From assembly GCF_035975855.1 (NCBI RefSeq), contig NZ_CP109055.1, forward strand, positions 6,324,001 to 6,388,000: a DNA stretch of 64,000 nucleotides, given 5' to 3'. The position numbers were made by a program, and so were the translations under genes. The stretch is from Streptomyces sp. NBC_01304. GTDB taxonomy: Bacteria; Actinomycetota; Actinomycetes; Streptomycetales; Streptomycetaceae. This document shows, one piece after another, positions 18,303 through 27,468 of this stretch (position 1 is the stretch's first letter; every line of letters starts with the position of its first letter). Below the pieces are notes generated by a model. That model was not told the DNA's origin. It did not search any database and saw only the letters and a program-made list of their open reading frames with translations.

Positions 18303-18328
18303 GACGTGCGTGGACAGTCAGGGAGGGC

Positions 18329-19903
18329 TCAGCCCTCCCGCCCCACCACCTTCGCGTCCTGCGACTGAGCGGGCGCGGGCACCGCCGCGGCCGCCGCGTC
18401 CGGCCCCTCGTCATCGCCGTTGATCTTCGCGAGGAGCGCATCGCGCTCGGGGGTGTCCTCGGGCTTCACGAAGCCGATGACGATGTAGAGGACCAGCGAC
18501 ACCGCGAGCGGGATCGACACCTGGTACTGCAGCGGTACGCCGCCCTCGACGTTCCAGCTGATCGGGAAGTTGACCAGCCAGAAGGCGAGCAGCCCCATGG
18601 CCCAGCTGGTGAGCGCCGCGGTCGGGCCCGAGCGGCGGAACGTCTTCAGGAGCCCCAGCATCATCGGGATCGCGATCGGGCCCATCAGGCCCGCCACCCA
18701 CTTGATGACGACCGTGATGATGTCCTTGAAGGTGGGGGAGTTGACCTGCGTGGCCACCGCCATGGACAGGCCGAGGAACGCCACCGTCGTCAGGCGTGCC
18801 GCGAGCAGCCCGGCCCGGTCGTTCCAGCCGCGGGCCGCCTTGGAGATCACCGGGGCCACATCGCGGGTGAAGACGGCGGCGATGGCGTTGGCGTCGGAGG
18901 AGCACATTGCCATGGTGTGAGAGAAGAAGCCCACGATGACCAGGCCCAACAGGCCGTGCGGCAGCAGCTGTTCCGTCATCAGGGCGTACGAGTCCGAACC
19001 GTCCGGCTTCTGCGCGTCGACGAGCAGCGGCGACATCCACATCGGGAAGAACAGGACCACCGGCCAGACCAGCCAGAGGATCGCGGAGAGGCGGGCCGAG
19101 CGGGTGGCCTCCTTGGCGTTGGCCGTCGCCATGTAGCGCTGGGCCTGGTTGAGCATGCCGCCGTTGTACTCGAAGAGCTTGATGAAGAGGAAGGCGAGCA
19201 GGAAGACCGTTCCGTACGGGCCGACCAGGGGCTTTCCGTGTCCCTGCAGGGCCGGCTCGTCCCAGACCCCGAAGAAGCCGCCGTAGTCGCCGAGCTTGGC
19301 GACCACGGCGATGAACATGGCCACACCGGCGAGCAGTTGGATCACGAACTGGCCGAGCTCGGTGAGCGCGTCGGCCCACAGGCCGCCGATCGTGCAGTAG
19401 ATGCCGGTGATGACGCCGGTGATGAGGATGCCCTGGTTGAGCGAGATCCCGGTGAAGACGGAGAGCAGCGTGGCGATCGCGGCCCACTTGGCGCCCACGT
19501 CGACGATCTTCAGGAGCATCCCGGACCAGGCCAGCGCCTGCTGCGTCTTGAGGTTGTAGCGGTTCTTCAAGTACTCGAGCGGCGAGGCCACATGGAGGCG
19601 GGAGCGCAGCCGGTTGATGCGCGGCGCGAACAGCTTGGCGCCGATCGCGATGCCGAGTGCGATGGGGAAGGACCAGGTGACGAAGGACGTGACCCCGTAG
19701 GTGTACGCGATGCCCGCGTACCCGGTGAACATCACCGCGCTGTAGCCGGACATGTGGTGCGAGATCCCGGACAGCCACCACGGCATCTTGCCGCCGGCCG
19801 TGAAGAAGTCGCTGACGTTGTCCACGCGCTTGTGGGACCACACACCGATCGCGACCATCACGCCGAAGTAGCCGATGAGCACGGCCCAGTCGAGACTGTT
19901 CAT
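18329..19903 (-). CDS. Sodium:solute symporter (SSS family)
   Basis: 524 residues and about 13 membrane helices. The SSS signature is visible: VSDFFTAGGKMPWWLSGISHHMSGYSAVMFTG at the N-terminus and later SSDANAIAAVFTRD in helix 8 (Na2-site serine pair). The ATG is preceded by GGAGGGGGA. The C-terminal 40 residues are a hydrophilic Asp/Ala/Pro tail. It imports an organic solute (sugar, carboxylate or nucleobase) with Na+; the substrate cannot be read. It stands alone, separated by a terminator from the upstream SDR on the same strand. Confidence 0.92.
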   Translation of the reverse strand: MNSLDWAVLIGYFGVMVAIGVWSHKRVDNVSDFFTAGGKMPWWLSGISHHMSGYSAVMFTGYAGIAYTYGVTSFVTWSFPIALGIAIGAKLFAPRINRLRSRLHVASPLEYLKNRYNLKTQQALAWSGMLLKIVDVGAKWAAIATLLSVFTGISLNQGILITGVITGIYCTIGGLWADALTELGQFVIQLLAGVAMFIAVVAKLGDYGGFFGVWDEPALQGHGKPLVGPYGTVFLLAFLFIKLFEYNGGMLNQAQRYMATANAKEATRSARLSAILWLVWPVVLFFPMWMSPLLVDAQKPDGSDSYALMTEQLLPHGLLGLVIVGFFSHTMAMCSSDANAIAAVFTRDVAPVISKAARGWNDRAGLLAARLTTVAFLGLSMAVATQVNSPTFKDIITVVIKWVAGLMGPIAIPMMLGLLKTFRRSGPTAALTSWAMGLLAFWLVNFPISWNVEGGVPLQYQVSIPLAVSLVLYIVIGFVKPEDTPERDALLAKINGDDEGPDAAAAAVPAPAQSQDAKVVGREG

Positions 19904-20058
19904 GTCCCCCTCCAGGGGTACGTGGTCCGCCTTGTGAACGCCCGCTCATGGTGGGTTCGGTCACACAGGGACGACAACCGCTAGTGAGGTCAAGGGACAG
20001 TAAAATCGTTCTACTTGATGACCTCTGTTCATGTACGTGACTCACTGAGGCGCACAAA

Positions 20059-20092
20059 AACGGCCGTACGGGACAGGTCCCGTACGGCCGTT
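20059..20092 (-). terminator. Terminator of the SDR gene
   Basis: 15-bp perfect stem AACGGCCGTACGGGA with a 4-nt loop. On the minus strand it is followed by TTT, which gives an intrinsic-type terminator for the dehydrogenase gene. Confidence 0.9.
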
Positions 20093-20127
20093 CACGTATT
20101 TCGGAGTCTGTGAGCTCCCGAGGTTCG

Positions 20128-20910
20128 CTAGCGCATCAGCTCGCCCGCGTTCACCAGGAGCGACTGCCCCGTGATGGCCCGCGCCCGGTCCGAGGACAGG
20201 AAGGCGCACGCGTCCGCCACGTCCCCGTCCGTCGCCAGCTCGGGCAGCGCCATCCGGTTGGTCAGCCGGGCCAGGACCTCCTCCTCCGGTACGCCCTCGG
20301 TGTGCGCGGTGAACTGGACGAAGGCCTCGACCGGCGGACCCCACATCCAGCCCGGCAGCACGGTGTTGACCCGGATCCGGTCCCGGCCGAGCTCCCGGGC
20401 GAGGGAGTACATGGCCGAGGTGAGCGCCCCCTTGGAGGCCGCGTACGCCGCCTGGTGCACCTCGCTCGGCGCGGCCACCGACGACTGCGTACCGACGATG
20501 ACGACCGAACCGCCGCGCTCCTTCAGGGCCGGCAGGCAGGCCCGGGTCATCCGCAGCGTGCCGAGCAGATTGACGTCGACGACGCCCTTCCAGGTGTCGA
20601 AGTCCGCGTCCGCGAGCCCGCCGAAGTAGCTGTCCCAGGCGGCGACATGGACCACCGCGTCGATCCGCCCGAACTTCTCCAGGGCGAGCGCGGCGAGCGC
20701 CTCGCACTGCCGCTCGTCGGTGATGTCGGTCGACCGGTACGCGGTGTGCTTGCCGTCGGGGTCGATCTCGGCGGCGGACTTGGCGAGGTTCGCCTCCGTA
20801 CGCGCCCCGAGCACGGCGTTGCCCCCGTCGCGCACCACGGCCGCGGCCACCTCATGGCCGAGTCCGGCGCCGACCCCGGAGACGATCACGGTCTTTCCCT
20901 CGAGCAGCAC
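20128..20910 (-). CDS. Short-chain dehydrogenase/reductase
   Basis: 260 residues from GTG 20910, preceded by GGAGGGG. It has a Rossmann glycine loop (SGVGAGLGHEVA), DITDE at the cofactor-side Asp, the Ser of GTQSSVAAP and the catalytic YAASK tetrad element. It is a classical NAD(P)-dependent alcohol/ketone oxidoreductase of ordinary length. It is divergent from the unknown 279-residue protein at 21026, and the shared 115-bp region suggests co-regulation in a small catabolic pair. The substrate is unknown. Confidence 0.93.
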   Translation of the reverse strand: MLLEGKTVIVSGVGAGLGHEVAAAVVRDGGNAVLGARTEANLAKSAAEIDPDGKHTAYRSTDITDERQCEALAALALEKFGRIDAVVHVAAWDSYFGGLADADFDTWKGVVDVNLLGTLRMTRACLPALKERGGSVVIVGTQSSVAAPSEVHQAAYAASKGALTSAMYSLARELGRDRIRVNTVLPGWMWGPPVEAFVQFTAHTEGVPEEEVLARLTNRMALPELATDGDVADACAFLSSDRARAITGQSLLVNAGELMR

Positions 20911-21025
20911 GGGCCCCTCCGGAGTGACATCGAGCGGCTGTCGCCGCGGGCTGTGAGCAGTCTGGTGAATTTGCTGACGGGGCGTCAGAGTAGGTCCGTC
21001 CAGCGGAGGAAGGAAGGGGAGCGTC

Positions 21026-21865
21026 ATGGGTGAAGAGACCCGCAGCGAGGTGTACGCCGAACTGGCGAGCGTCGGTCCGTACGGTGTGCATCCCGGGCAT
21101 GCGCTGATCACGATGGTCGAGCCGCACGCCGGGCACGAGCACGCGTACAACCGCTGGTACGAGGACGACCACTACTACGCCGGTGCGATGGCCATGCCCT
21201 GGATGTACGCCGGGCGCCGCTGGGTCGCCACGCGCGAGCTCCAACTCCTGCGCTATCCCGAGAAGTCGGCGGTCGCCCAGCCGGTTACCGCGGGCTGCTA
21301 CATCTCGACGTACTGGGTGACCGAGGGGCGTTACGACGACCACATGAAGTGGACCGTCGGCATCAACAAGAGGCTCAACCGCGACGGCCGCGTCTACCAG
21401 GACCGTACGCACGTCTTCACCTCCTTCCAGGACCACGCGGCCACCGTCTACCGGGACGGGGCGGCGGGGCCGCGCGACTTCCACGCGCTCGACCACCCCT
21501 ATCAGGGGCTGATCGTCGAGGTCATCGATGCCGAAGGGCCCGAGCAGCGCGAGGAGTTGCTGGAGTGGCTGCGGTCCCGGCATCTGCCGGGCAAGCTCGC
21601 CGGGTCGCCGGGCGCGATGGTGGTGATCTTCAAGCCGACGCCGCTGCCGGGGGACCGGATGACGTATGTGAAGCAGGTCGAGGGCGTCGACACCCGGCTC
21701 ACCCTGCTGTGGTTCCTGGGGGTCGACCCCCGGGAGCGCTGGGAGGGGCAGTTCGGCTCGCGGGTGGAGGAAGTGGCCGAGTCGGGGCTTGGGCGCGTCG
21801 AGTTGGTGGCGCCCTTCATTCCGACGGTGCCGGGCACGGACACGTACGTCGACCAGCTCAGGTAG
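21026..21865 (+). CDS. Conserved protein of unknown function, EthD/dimeric-barrel-like
   Basis: 279 residues after an excellent GGAGGAAGG ribosome site. The N-terminal HALITMVEPHAGHEHAYNRWYEDDHYYAGAMA pattern, with clustered His, Tyr, Asp and Glu, and a second half with DHPYQGLIVEVIDAEG / WLRSRHLPGKLAGSPGAMVVIF, look like two ferredoxin-like alpha/beta units. Such units are seen in EthD and other dimeric alpha/beta-barrel proteins. It has no signal peptide. The divergent SDR neighbour suggests a metabolic role. Fold assignment is inference. Confidence 0.7.
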   Translation: MGEETRSEVYAELASVGPYGVHPGHALITMVEPHAGHEHAYNRWYEDDHYYAGAMAMPWMYAGRRWVATRELQLLRYPEKSAVAQPVTAGCYISTYWVTEGRYDDHMKWTVGINKRLNRDGRVYQDRTHVFTSFQDHAATVYRDGAAGPRDFHALDHPYQGLIVEVIDAEGPEQREELLEWLRSRHLPGKLAGSPGAMVVIFKPTPLPGDRMTYVKQVEGVDTRLTLLWFLGVDPRERWEGQFGSRVEEVAESGLGRVELVAPFIPTVPGTDTYVDQLR

Positions 21866-21886
21866 CGGGGCGGCAGGGGGTTCGGC

Positions 21887-21923
21887 GGGCTGCGGGCAGA
21901 GCCTCCGGGCTGCGGGCAGAGCC
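21887..21923. repeat. 17-bp direct repeat
   Basis: GGGCTGCGGGCAGAGCC occurs twice with a 20-bp period just after the preceding stop codon. A further 9-bp array, GGTATCNCC-like, lies at 21991-22026. Confidence 0.85.
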
Positions 21924-22030
21924 GAGCCCCCTCGGCCGGGACGGCGGGCCAGTCGAGAGGGCTCTATCGGTGGTGCTTATTGAATTGTCCGGTATCTCAG
22001 GTATCACCGGTCTCGCCGGTATCACCGTAA

Positions 22031-22240
22031 TCAGCCGAGGTCGAAAGCCCCACGGCTGACCTGGCCGACGAATGCGTTCCAGGAGTTGCTCTCGAACGCG
22101 AGGGACGGGCCCGTGGGGACCTTTGAGTCACGTACGGCGATCTCGTGCATCTCGGGGGACTTGACCTCTACACAGGCGCCGTTTCCGGTGGAGTAGGAGG
22201 ACTTGGTCCACGTGCTTGTCACGCCCTGCTGAATTGCCAT
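22031..22240 (-). CDS. DUF397 domain protein
   Basis: 69 residues from ATG 22240. It shows the DUF397 hallmarks: STWTKSSYSTGNGACVEV, VAVRDSK-like AVRDSKVPTGPSLAFESNSWNAFV. These small Streptomyces proteins are encoded beside XRE/DUF5753 regulators (as in the WhiJ and AbaA-like systems) and are thought to modulate them in development. The partner regulator is 200 bp away on the same strand. Confidence 0.93.
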   Translation of the reverse strand: MAIQQGVTSTWTKSSYSTGNGACVEVKSPEMHEIAVRDSKVPTGPSLAFESNSWNAFVGQVSRGAFDLG

Positions 22241-22443
22241 GTTCGCTCCGCTTGGCAGTTGTCGGTGAGTTGCCGTGCCAACTGAGGTGTTGGCGTGATC
22301 GACGCTACTCGCCAACATCGGTGCGCGAAGAGGTCATTCACTCGACCGGATGGCATATACCGGATGGGTCTTCCGCGCCGACGCGGCGAAGGTGTACCGT
22401 GCGGCGCCTTCCCGTGAGGGCCCGATTTATGCCGTGGGCCCGG

Positions 22444-23301
22444 TCAGCGGGCGTACTCTTTTGCGATGTCCGAAATGAACTGCCGCGTCTGATCCACATT
22501 CAGGGCCTGGGCCCGCAGGTGTTCGTACATAACGCTGTATTTCTGGACGTCATTCGCTTTTTCCAGATACAGGTCGCTGGTCACACCCTCGATGTAGACC
22601 ACGCTCGAATCGGCGGCGTCGGGGAACTCGAGAACCGCGTACTGGCCGTTCACCCCGGGATGCGCGCCCATGCTGAACGGCATCACCTGCACCGTGACAT
22701 GCGGCAGTTGCGACATTTCCACGAGGTACTCGAGCTGCTCGATCATCAATTGTCGGCCGCCCACCACGCGTTTCAGCGCCGCCTCGTCGAGAACGGCCCA
22801 CAGACGCAGCGGCGCTTCGCTGGAATTGATGCGCTCCTGGCGGCGCATCCGCACCTGGACGCGCTTGTCGATGTCGCTCTGCGCCGTCTCCGGAAGCGCT
22901 CCGGTGATCATTGCCTCGGCGTAGGCGCGGGTCTGCAGCAGGCCGGGCACGACCTGCGGCTCGTACACCCGCAGCGAGGCGGCGTCGGTCTCGAGTCCGA
23001 TGTAGACGCTGTACGGAATGTCGCCGAAGGCGTGCCACCAACCTTGCTGGCGGCTGTCCTTGGCCATCTGCATCAGCCCGTCGATGACGCGCTGGTCCTC
23101 GACCTCGTAGACGCCGCACAGGTCGCGGACATCGCGCTGGCTGATGCTGCGCCGGCCGTTCTCGAGGCGGCTGATCTTCGACTGGGAGACCAGGAGCTTG
23201 TCCGCCACCTCCTCGGCCGTCATGCCTTTGAGCTCGCGGAGCCGACGGAGCTCCTGGCCCAATCGGCGTCGCCTGACGGTGGGATTGACACTGGACGCCA
23301 C
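22444..23301 (-). CDS. XRE HTH regulator with DUF5753 domain (WhiJ-like)
   Basis: 285 residues. The N-terminal HTH is RRLRELKGMTAEEVADKLLVSQSKISRLENGRRS. The C-terminal DUF5753 domain (about 100-280) has YEPQVVPGLLQTRAYAEAMI, RQERINSSEAPLRLWAVLDEAAL and VQVMPFSMGAHPGVNGQYAVLEF. With the DUF397 protein it forms one of the many paralogous WhiJ-type pairs that influence aerial development or antibiotic timing in Streptomyces. Targets are unknown. Confidence 0.95.
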   Translation of the reverse strand: MASSVNPTVRRRRLGQELRRLRELKGMTAEEVADKLLVSQSKISRLENGRRSISQRDVRDLCGVYEVEDQRVIDGLMQMAKDSRQQGWWHAFGDIPYSVYIGLETDAASLRVYEPQVVPGLLQTRAYAEAMITGALPETAQSDIDKRVQVRMRRQERINSSEAPLRLWAVLDEAALKRVVGGRQLMIEQLEYLVEMSQLPHVTVQVMPFSMGAHPGVNGQYAVLEFPDAADSSVVYIEGVTSDLYLEKANDVQKYSVMYEHLRAQALNVDQTRQFISDIAKEYAR

Positions 23302-23671
23302 GGGACGTGCACCTCCGGCTACGTGCCTCTACTTTGCGTATCTGCTGTTCAGCAGATTGCCACCAAGAGGCCTTATACCGCTGGGAAACAGCGGATGCCA
23401 TGCGTTCCGGGGCCGGTTGAGGGCGCTCGATGCGCACGGGGCTCCACATGCGGACGCGCGGGGCGGTGACCGGCGATGTCTTCGACGACGGCGATGCCTT
23501 GCGACATCGCGGCGTCCAGGACGTCCGGTCACCGCCCCGCGCGGTCCAGCGGCTCCCGAACCGGGTCTTGGGGACTGCGGTGCGGCTTGACGCGTGGTGC
23601 GGGTGGTGCGGTGGTGCTGGGACTTGCTGAACTGCGCGTGCTGGACTGCTGGTACGGGAATGCCGGTTGAC
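23302..23671. other. Gene-free interval
   Basis: 370 bp between two minus-strand genes. Base composition and codon positions show no believable coding frame. It should contain the promoter of the XRE/DUF5753 gene and the end of the GPP34 transcript. I see no strong hairpin. Confidence 0.5.
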
Positions 23672-24409
23672 TCAGTGCGCCACGGCCCGCGCCATGGAGC
23701 CGCGGTGCGGCTGCATGGGAACGGCGTCCGCGGTGGCCCTGGCCGGCGGACGGCCGCCCGGGGCCGGCGAACGACGTGGCTGTGCCGCCACACCGTTCTG
23801 AACGTCCATCACGGCGTGTGCCACGAGGCCGCCCATGGGGTCGTGCCTGATCAGATCCCGGAGCCTGGAGCGCGATGAACGCCCCTCGTTCCCGGGATAG
23901 AGGTGCTTGCCGAGTCCGACCGCGTGGGCCAGTGCGGCGAGCGCCGCGGTCCGCGGGTCCGGCGGTACGCCGGTGCGGATCGCGCTGTCCAGCCGGGCTC
24001 GGATCTCCCGGCTGATGTCCGTGTCCGTCGCTTGGTAGCGAGTCGTCGGCAGCACCCCGCACATCTGTCCCGCCACGGCATGGACCATGCCGCACCGTTC
24101 GAGATGCGAGAGATACGTCTGGCGGAGCCCCAGTCGGGGCCCGCCGATCCAGTGGACTGCCCGGACCGGTGCGCCGCGGCGGCGCAACAGCTCCAGTGCA
24201 CAGTCCAGAGTCGGATCTCCGGTCGGCCGTGGTACTACCACGGCGATACGATCCCCGTCAGGGGCTATCCGTCCGGCCAGTGCCAGCTCCACTAGCTGTG
24301 CTCCGGCCAGACCGAGGTCGAGCGACTGCGGCTGCGCTGTGGTACCCGTGGCCGGGTCCAAAGCGAGAAGCAGAAGCTCCTCCGGAATCGTTCTGCGGCT
24401 CTTGCCCAT
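23672..24409 (-). CDS. GPP34 (GOLPH3/VPS74-like) family protein
   Basis: 245 residues. RTIPEELLLLALDPATGTT at the start and LGLAGAQLVELALAGRIAPDGDRIAVV are the classic GPP34 opening, which in eukaryotes binds phosphatidylinositol 4-phosphate. TRYQATDTDISREIRARLDSAI and AALAALAHAVGLG complete the fold. The last 35 residues are a Pro/Arg-rich tail. Streptomyces carries many paralogues of unknown role, often near XRE/DUF397 genes as here. Confidence 0.92.
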   Translation of the reverse strand: MGKSRRTIPEELLLLALDPATGTTAQPQSLDLGLAGAQLVELALAGRIAPDGDRIAVVVPRPTGDPTLDCALELLRRRGAPVRAVHWIGGPRLGLRQTYLSHLERCGMVHAVAGQMCGVLPTTRYQATDTDISREIRARLDSAIRTGVPPDPRTAALAALAHAVGLGKHLYPGNEGRSSRSRLRDLIRHDPMGGLVAHAVMDVQNGVAAQPRRSPAPGGRPPARATADAVPMQPHRGSMARAVAH

Positions 24410-24658
24410 CCATGCCTCCCCGCGTGGATGAATGACAGGGTGACCCCTCTCACATTCATCTGTCGAGAGTGCGTGACCGCTATGTACGGGAACCAGTAGG
24501 TATGTCGTTCTCGTCTACCACGGGGGTTAAGCCCCCACACAGGACACTGGTACATGGTTCGGACACCGGGTCCGGGCGGACCCGGACGGTGGGGACGGGC
24601 CTGCGGGCGTGGGACGTACGGGGCAGTACGGCGTAAAGGCAGCATCGAGGAGGCATTG

Positions 24659-27247
24659 GTGGCGGGCGAGACCCCCGACAGGTCGGAGCAGCGGTCCCCT
24701 GGGGAGGCGGCGGCGGAGACGGCGGCCGATCCGCGGCTTGCGGTGGCCAAGGACCGGCCGGTCCGGGTTGATCAGCCGACGGCCGTGTTCAGCGTGGCGG
24801 GTGCCGCGCAGGGGCGGGGCGAGGAGGCTTCGGCCTCGGCTGCGTCGTCCGGGGCGGACGACGAGGACGCGGCCGAGCCGGCCGCGGCGGAGGGTTCGGC
24901 GGACGCCGTGGAGCCCGCCGCGCCCGCGGAACCCGCCGAGGCCGACGCGGGCAAGGACGCACGGCTGCGGGCCGCGGTTGCGGCTTGGGTCGCGGGGGAG
25001 GGCCCGGAGGGCGAGGACTCGGAGGCTGCGGCTCCGGCTCCGGCTCCGGCTTCGGACGAGTCCGGTGAGCCCGGCGAGTCCAGTGAGTCCGACGCGAGCG
25101 ACGAGGCCGACGAGGCCGACGAGAGCAGTGAGCCCGAGGCCACAGAGGAGCCCGACAGCTCCGGCGAGGCGGAGTCCTCCGGCGAGGACGAGGGCGAGCC
25201 GGCGGCGGACACCGAGTCCCCGGCCGAGGCCGACGAGCCCGGCGAGGCGGAGGCCGCAGCGTCGGACGATGCAGTTGCGAAGCCCGAAGCGAACGATGCG
25301 GACGATTCCAACACCGAATCGGCGCCTGCCGGTTCGGCCTCTGGGGCGCCCGAGGGCAAGTCCGAGGATGAAGGTGACGACGCCAGGGGCGAGGGCAAGC
25401 CCGCCGAGGGCAAGCCCATAGACCGGGCCACCGCCGTCTTCAAGACCCTTCCCAAGGGCGCGGAAGAGCCTGCCGCAGGCAAGTCCACCGACGAGCCCGC
25501 GGACGAGCCCACCGACAAACCCGTCGACCAGGCCACCGCCGTCTTCAAGACCCTCGCCCCCAAGTCGCCCGCAGAGTCGCCCGCAGAGCCGCCCGCGGCC
25601 GCGAAGCCGACCGTCGACCAGCCCACGGCCATGCTCAAGCTGCCGAAGCCCGACGCGGAAAAGGCGGACGAGAAGGCCGAGGGCAAGGCCGGGAACAAGG
25701 CCGAGAGCAAGAGCGAGGCCGAGCCCAAGAGCGAGTCCCCCGCGGAGCGCACCAGCAAGTTCGTCGCGCTCAAGCCGCTCGACGAGCCGGCCGCCCCCAG
25801 GGCCCCGAAGCCGCCGGCCCCCACGCCGGCCGAGGAAGCGAAGCCGGCCGAGCAGCCGAAGGCCGGGCCCGACCACGTCGGCCCCGAGCGGACCCGGCAG
25901 CAGCCGCTGCCGCCCAAGCCGCCGCTCGACCTCCTGGCCGAGCTGACGAACACGCCTCCGCCGGCGGAGACCGCCATCCGCACCACGGTGCGGCGGGTCA
26001 AGATCTGGACCCCGCTGGTCCTGCTCCTCCTGGTCGCGTTTGCGATCGCGCAGGTCGTACGCCCGCTGCCGACCCCGACCCTGAGCCTCACCGCACAGGA
26101 GAAGGTCTCGTTCGAGGGCGGCAAGCCGCAGATCCCCTGGCCGGACCAGGGCCAGGCCGCGCTCGACGTCGAGGGCATCGGCTCCTTCGGTACGTACGGT
26201 GAGCAGAAGCCGGTGCCGATCGCGTCGATCGCCAAGGTCATGACGGCATACGTGATCCTGAAGGGGCACCCGCTCAAGGGTGAGGACCGCAAGGGCGCGA
26301 CGATCCCCGTCGACAAGCAGGCCGAGGAGCATTACGTCTCCGGCAAGAAGGACAACGAGTCCGTCGTTGACGTCAAGGAGGGCGAGAAGCTCTCCGAGTA
26401 CGAGGCGATCCAGGCGCTCATGTTGCCGTCGGCGAACAACGTCGCAAAGCTGCTCGCGCGCTGGGACTCCGACGGCGACGAGAAGGCGTTCGTGCAGAAG
26501 ATGAACGACGCCGCCAAGAAGCTCGGCATGAAGAACACCACGTACACCGATGCCTCCGGCCTGGACAAGACCACCGTCTCGACGGCCGAGGACCTGGTGA
26601 AGCTGGGCCGGGCCGCGATGGAGATCCCGGTGTTCAAGGAGATCGTCGGGCAGCCCTACTACACGCCCAGCAACGGGCGCGGCGACCCGAACTGCCAGGG
26701 CGGCAGCAAGTGGTGCAACTTCAACAGCCTCGTCCCGACCGTCGCCGTCGGCATCAAGACCGGCACCACCACGGCGGCCGGCGGCAACCTCCTCTTCGCC
26801 TCGAAGAAGACGGTCGACGGCCAGGAGCAGATCGTGATCGGCGCGGCGCTCGCGCAGTTCGCGAAGCACACGCAGGCGAACATCGACGAGGTCACGGCCA
26901 ACAGCCGCAAGCTGATGGAGGCCGCCGAGGCCGCTCTGACCTCGAAGACGATAGTCAAGAAGGGCGATGTCGTCGGCCACGTGGACGACGGACTCGGCGG
27001 TACGACGCCGGTCGTGGCCACCAAGGACGTCAAGGCGGTCGGCTGGCCCGGCCTGACGGTGCAGCTCAAGCTCGACGCGGCCAAGGGCAAGACGATCCCG
27101 CACTCCGCGAAGGCGGGCACCACCGTCGGCGTACTGAGTGTCGGAGACGGCAAGTCGGGCGCGGTGGGCGCGGTGCAGGTCCCGGTCGCGCTGCAGCAAG
27201 ACATGGTCGAACCGGGCTTCGGCGACAAGCTGACGCGTATCGGCTGA
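24659..27247 (+). CDS. Membrane-anchored D-alanyl-D-alanine carboxypeptidase with long acidic N-terminal tail
   Basis: 862 residues from GTG 24659 (AGGAGG at 5 nt); earlier starts lack a ribosome site. Residues 1-440 are a disordered Glu/Ala/Pro-rich cytoplasmic tail that carries four DQxTAVF-like motifs (Asp38, 255, 290, 320). One membrane helix follows at about 450-468 (TPLVLLLLVAFAIAQVV). The extracellular penicillin-binding domain has all three catalytic motifs: SIAK (Ser523, Lys526), SANN (Ser591) and KTG (Lys700). It trims the terminal D-Ala from peptidoglycan stem peptides. The tail is far longer than in typical DacA-type enzymes and may receive cytoplasmic signals. Confidence 0.93.
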   Translation: MAGETPDRSEQRSPGEAAAETAADPRLAVAKDRPVRVDQPTAVFSVAGAAQGRGEEASASAASSGADDEDAAEPAAAEGSADAVEPAAPAEPAEADAGKDARLRAAVAAWVAGEGPEGEDSEAAAPAPAPASDESGEPGESSESDASDEADEADESSEPEATEEPDSSGEAESSGEDEGEPAADTESPAEADEPGEAEAAASDDAVAKPEANDADDSNTESAPAGSASGAPEGKSEDEGDDARGEGKPAEGKPIDRATAVFKTLPKGAEEPAAGKSTDEPADEPTDKPVDQATAVFKTLAPKSPAESPAEPPAAAKPTVDQPTAMLKLPKPDAEKADEKAEGKAGNKAESKSEAEPKSESPAERTSKFVALKPLDEPAAPRAPKPPAPTPAEEAKPAEQPKAGPDHVGPERTRQQPLPPKPPLDLLAELTNTPPPAETAIRTTVRRVKIWTPLVLLLLVAFAIAQVVRPLPTPTLSLTAQEKVSFEGGKPQIPWPDQGQAALDVEGIGSFGTYGEQKPVPIASIAKVMTAYVILKGHPLKGEDRKGATIPVDKQAEEHYVSGKKDNESVVDVKEGEKLSEYEAIQALMLPSANNVAKLLARWDSDGDEKAFVQKMNDAAKKLGMKNTTYTDASGLDKTTVSTAEDLVKLGRAAMEIPVFKEIVGQPYYTPSNGRGDPNCQGGSKWCNFNSLVPTVAVGIKTGTTTAAGGNLLFASKKTVDGQEQIVIGAALAQFAKHTQANIDEVTANSRKLMEAAEAALTSKTIVKKGDVVGHVDDGLGGTTPVVATKDVKAVGWPGLTVQLKLDAAKGKTIPHSAKAGTTVGVLSVGDGKSGAVGAVQVPVALQQDMVEPGFGDKLTRIG

Positions 27248-27288
27248 TGCCGAGACCTATCGGCCGACCGGCATAGCCGCAGGCAGCG

Positions 27289-27316
27289 GGGCGCGTCTAC
27301 TTCGGTGGGCGCGCCC
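27289..27316 (+). terminator. UUCG-tetraloop terminator after the carboxypeptidase
   Basis: 12-bp stem (including two G-U pairs) closed by C(TTCG)G, a very stable tetraloop, followed by TTTGT. Confidence 0.85.
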
Positions 27317-27468
27317 TTTGTCACGACCGCGGAACAGCCGGGGGATCGGCCGGGGACACTTTCCGGCCGATCCCATACGCTTGACCGCCGCTCGACCCGC
27401 GAGTCCCACCAGGCCCAACTACCTCAACAGTCCCTGCCGTCCCGGGAGTCCTCATCAGCATCACAGCA

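Noticed and set aside
24527..27199. An 890-codon minus-strand frame opposite the carboxypeptidase
   Set aside because: Antisense shadow of the acidic repeat tail. It shows only repetitive Leu/Gly/Arg content and no ribosome site.
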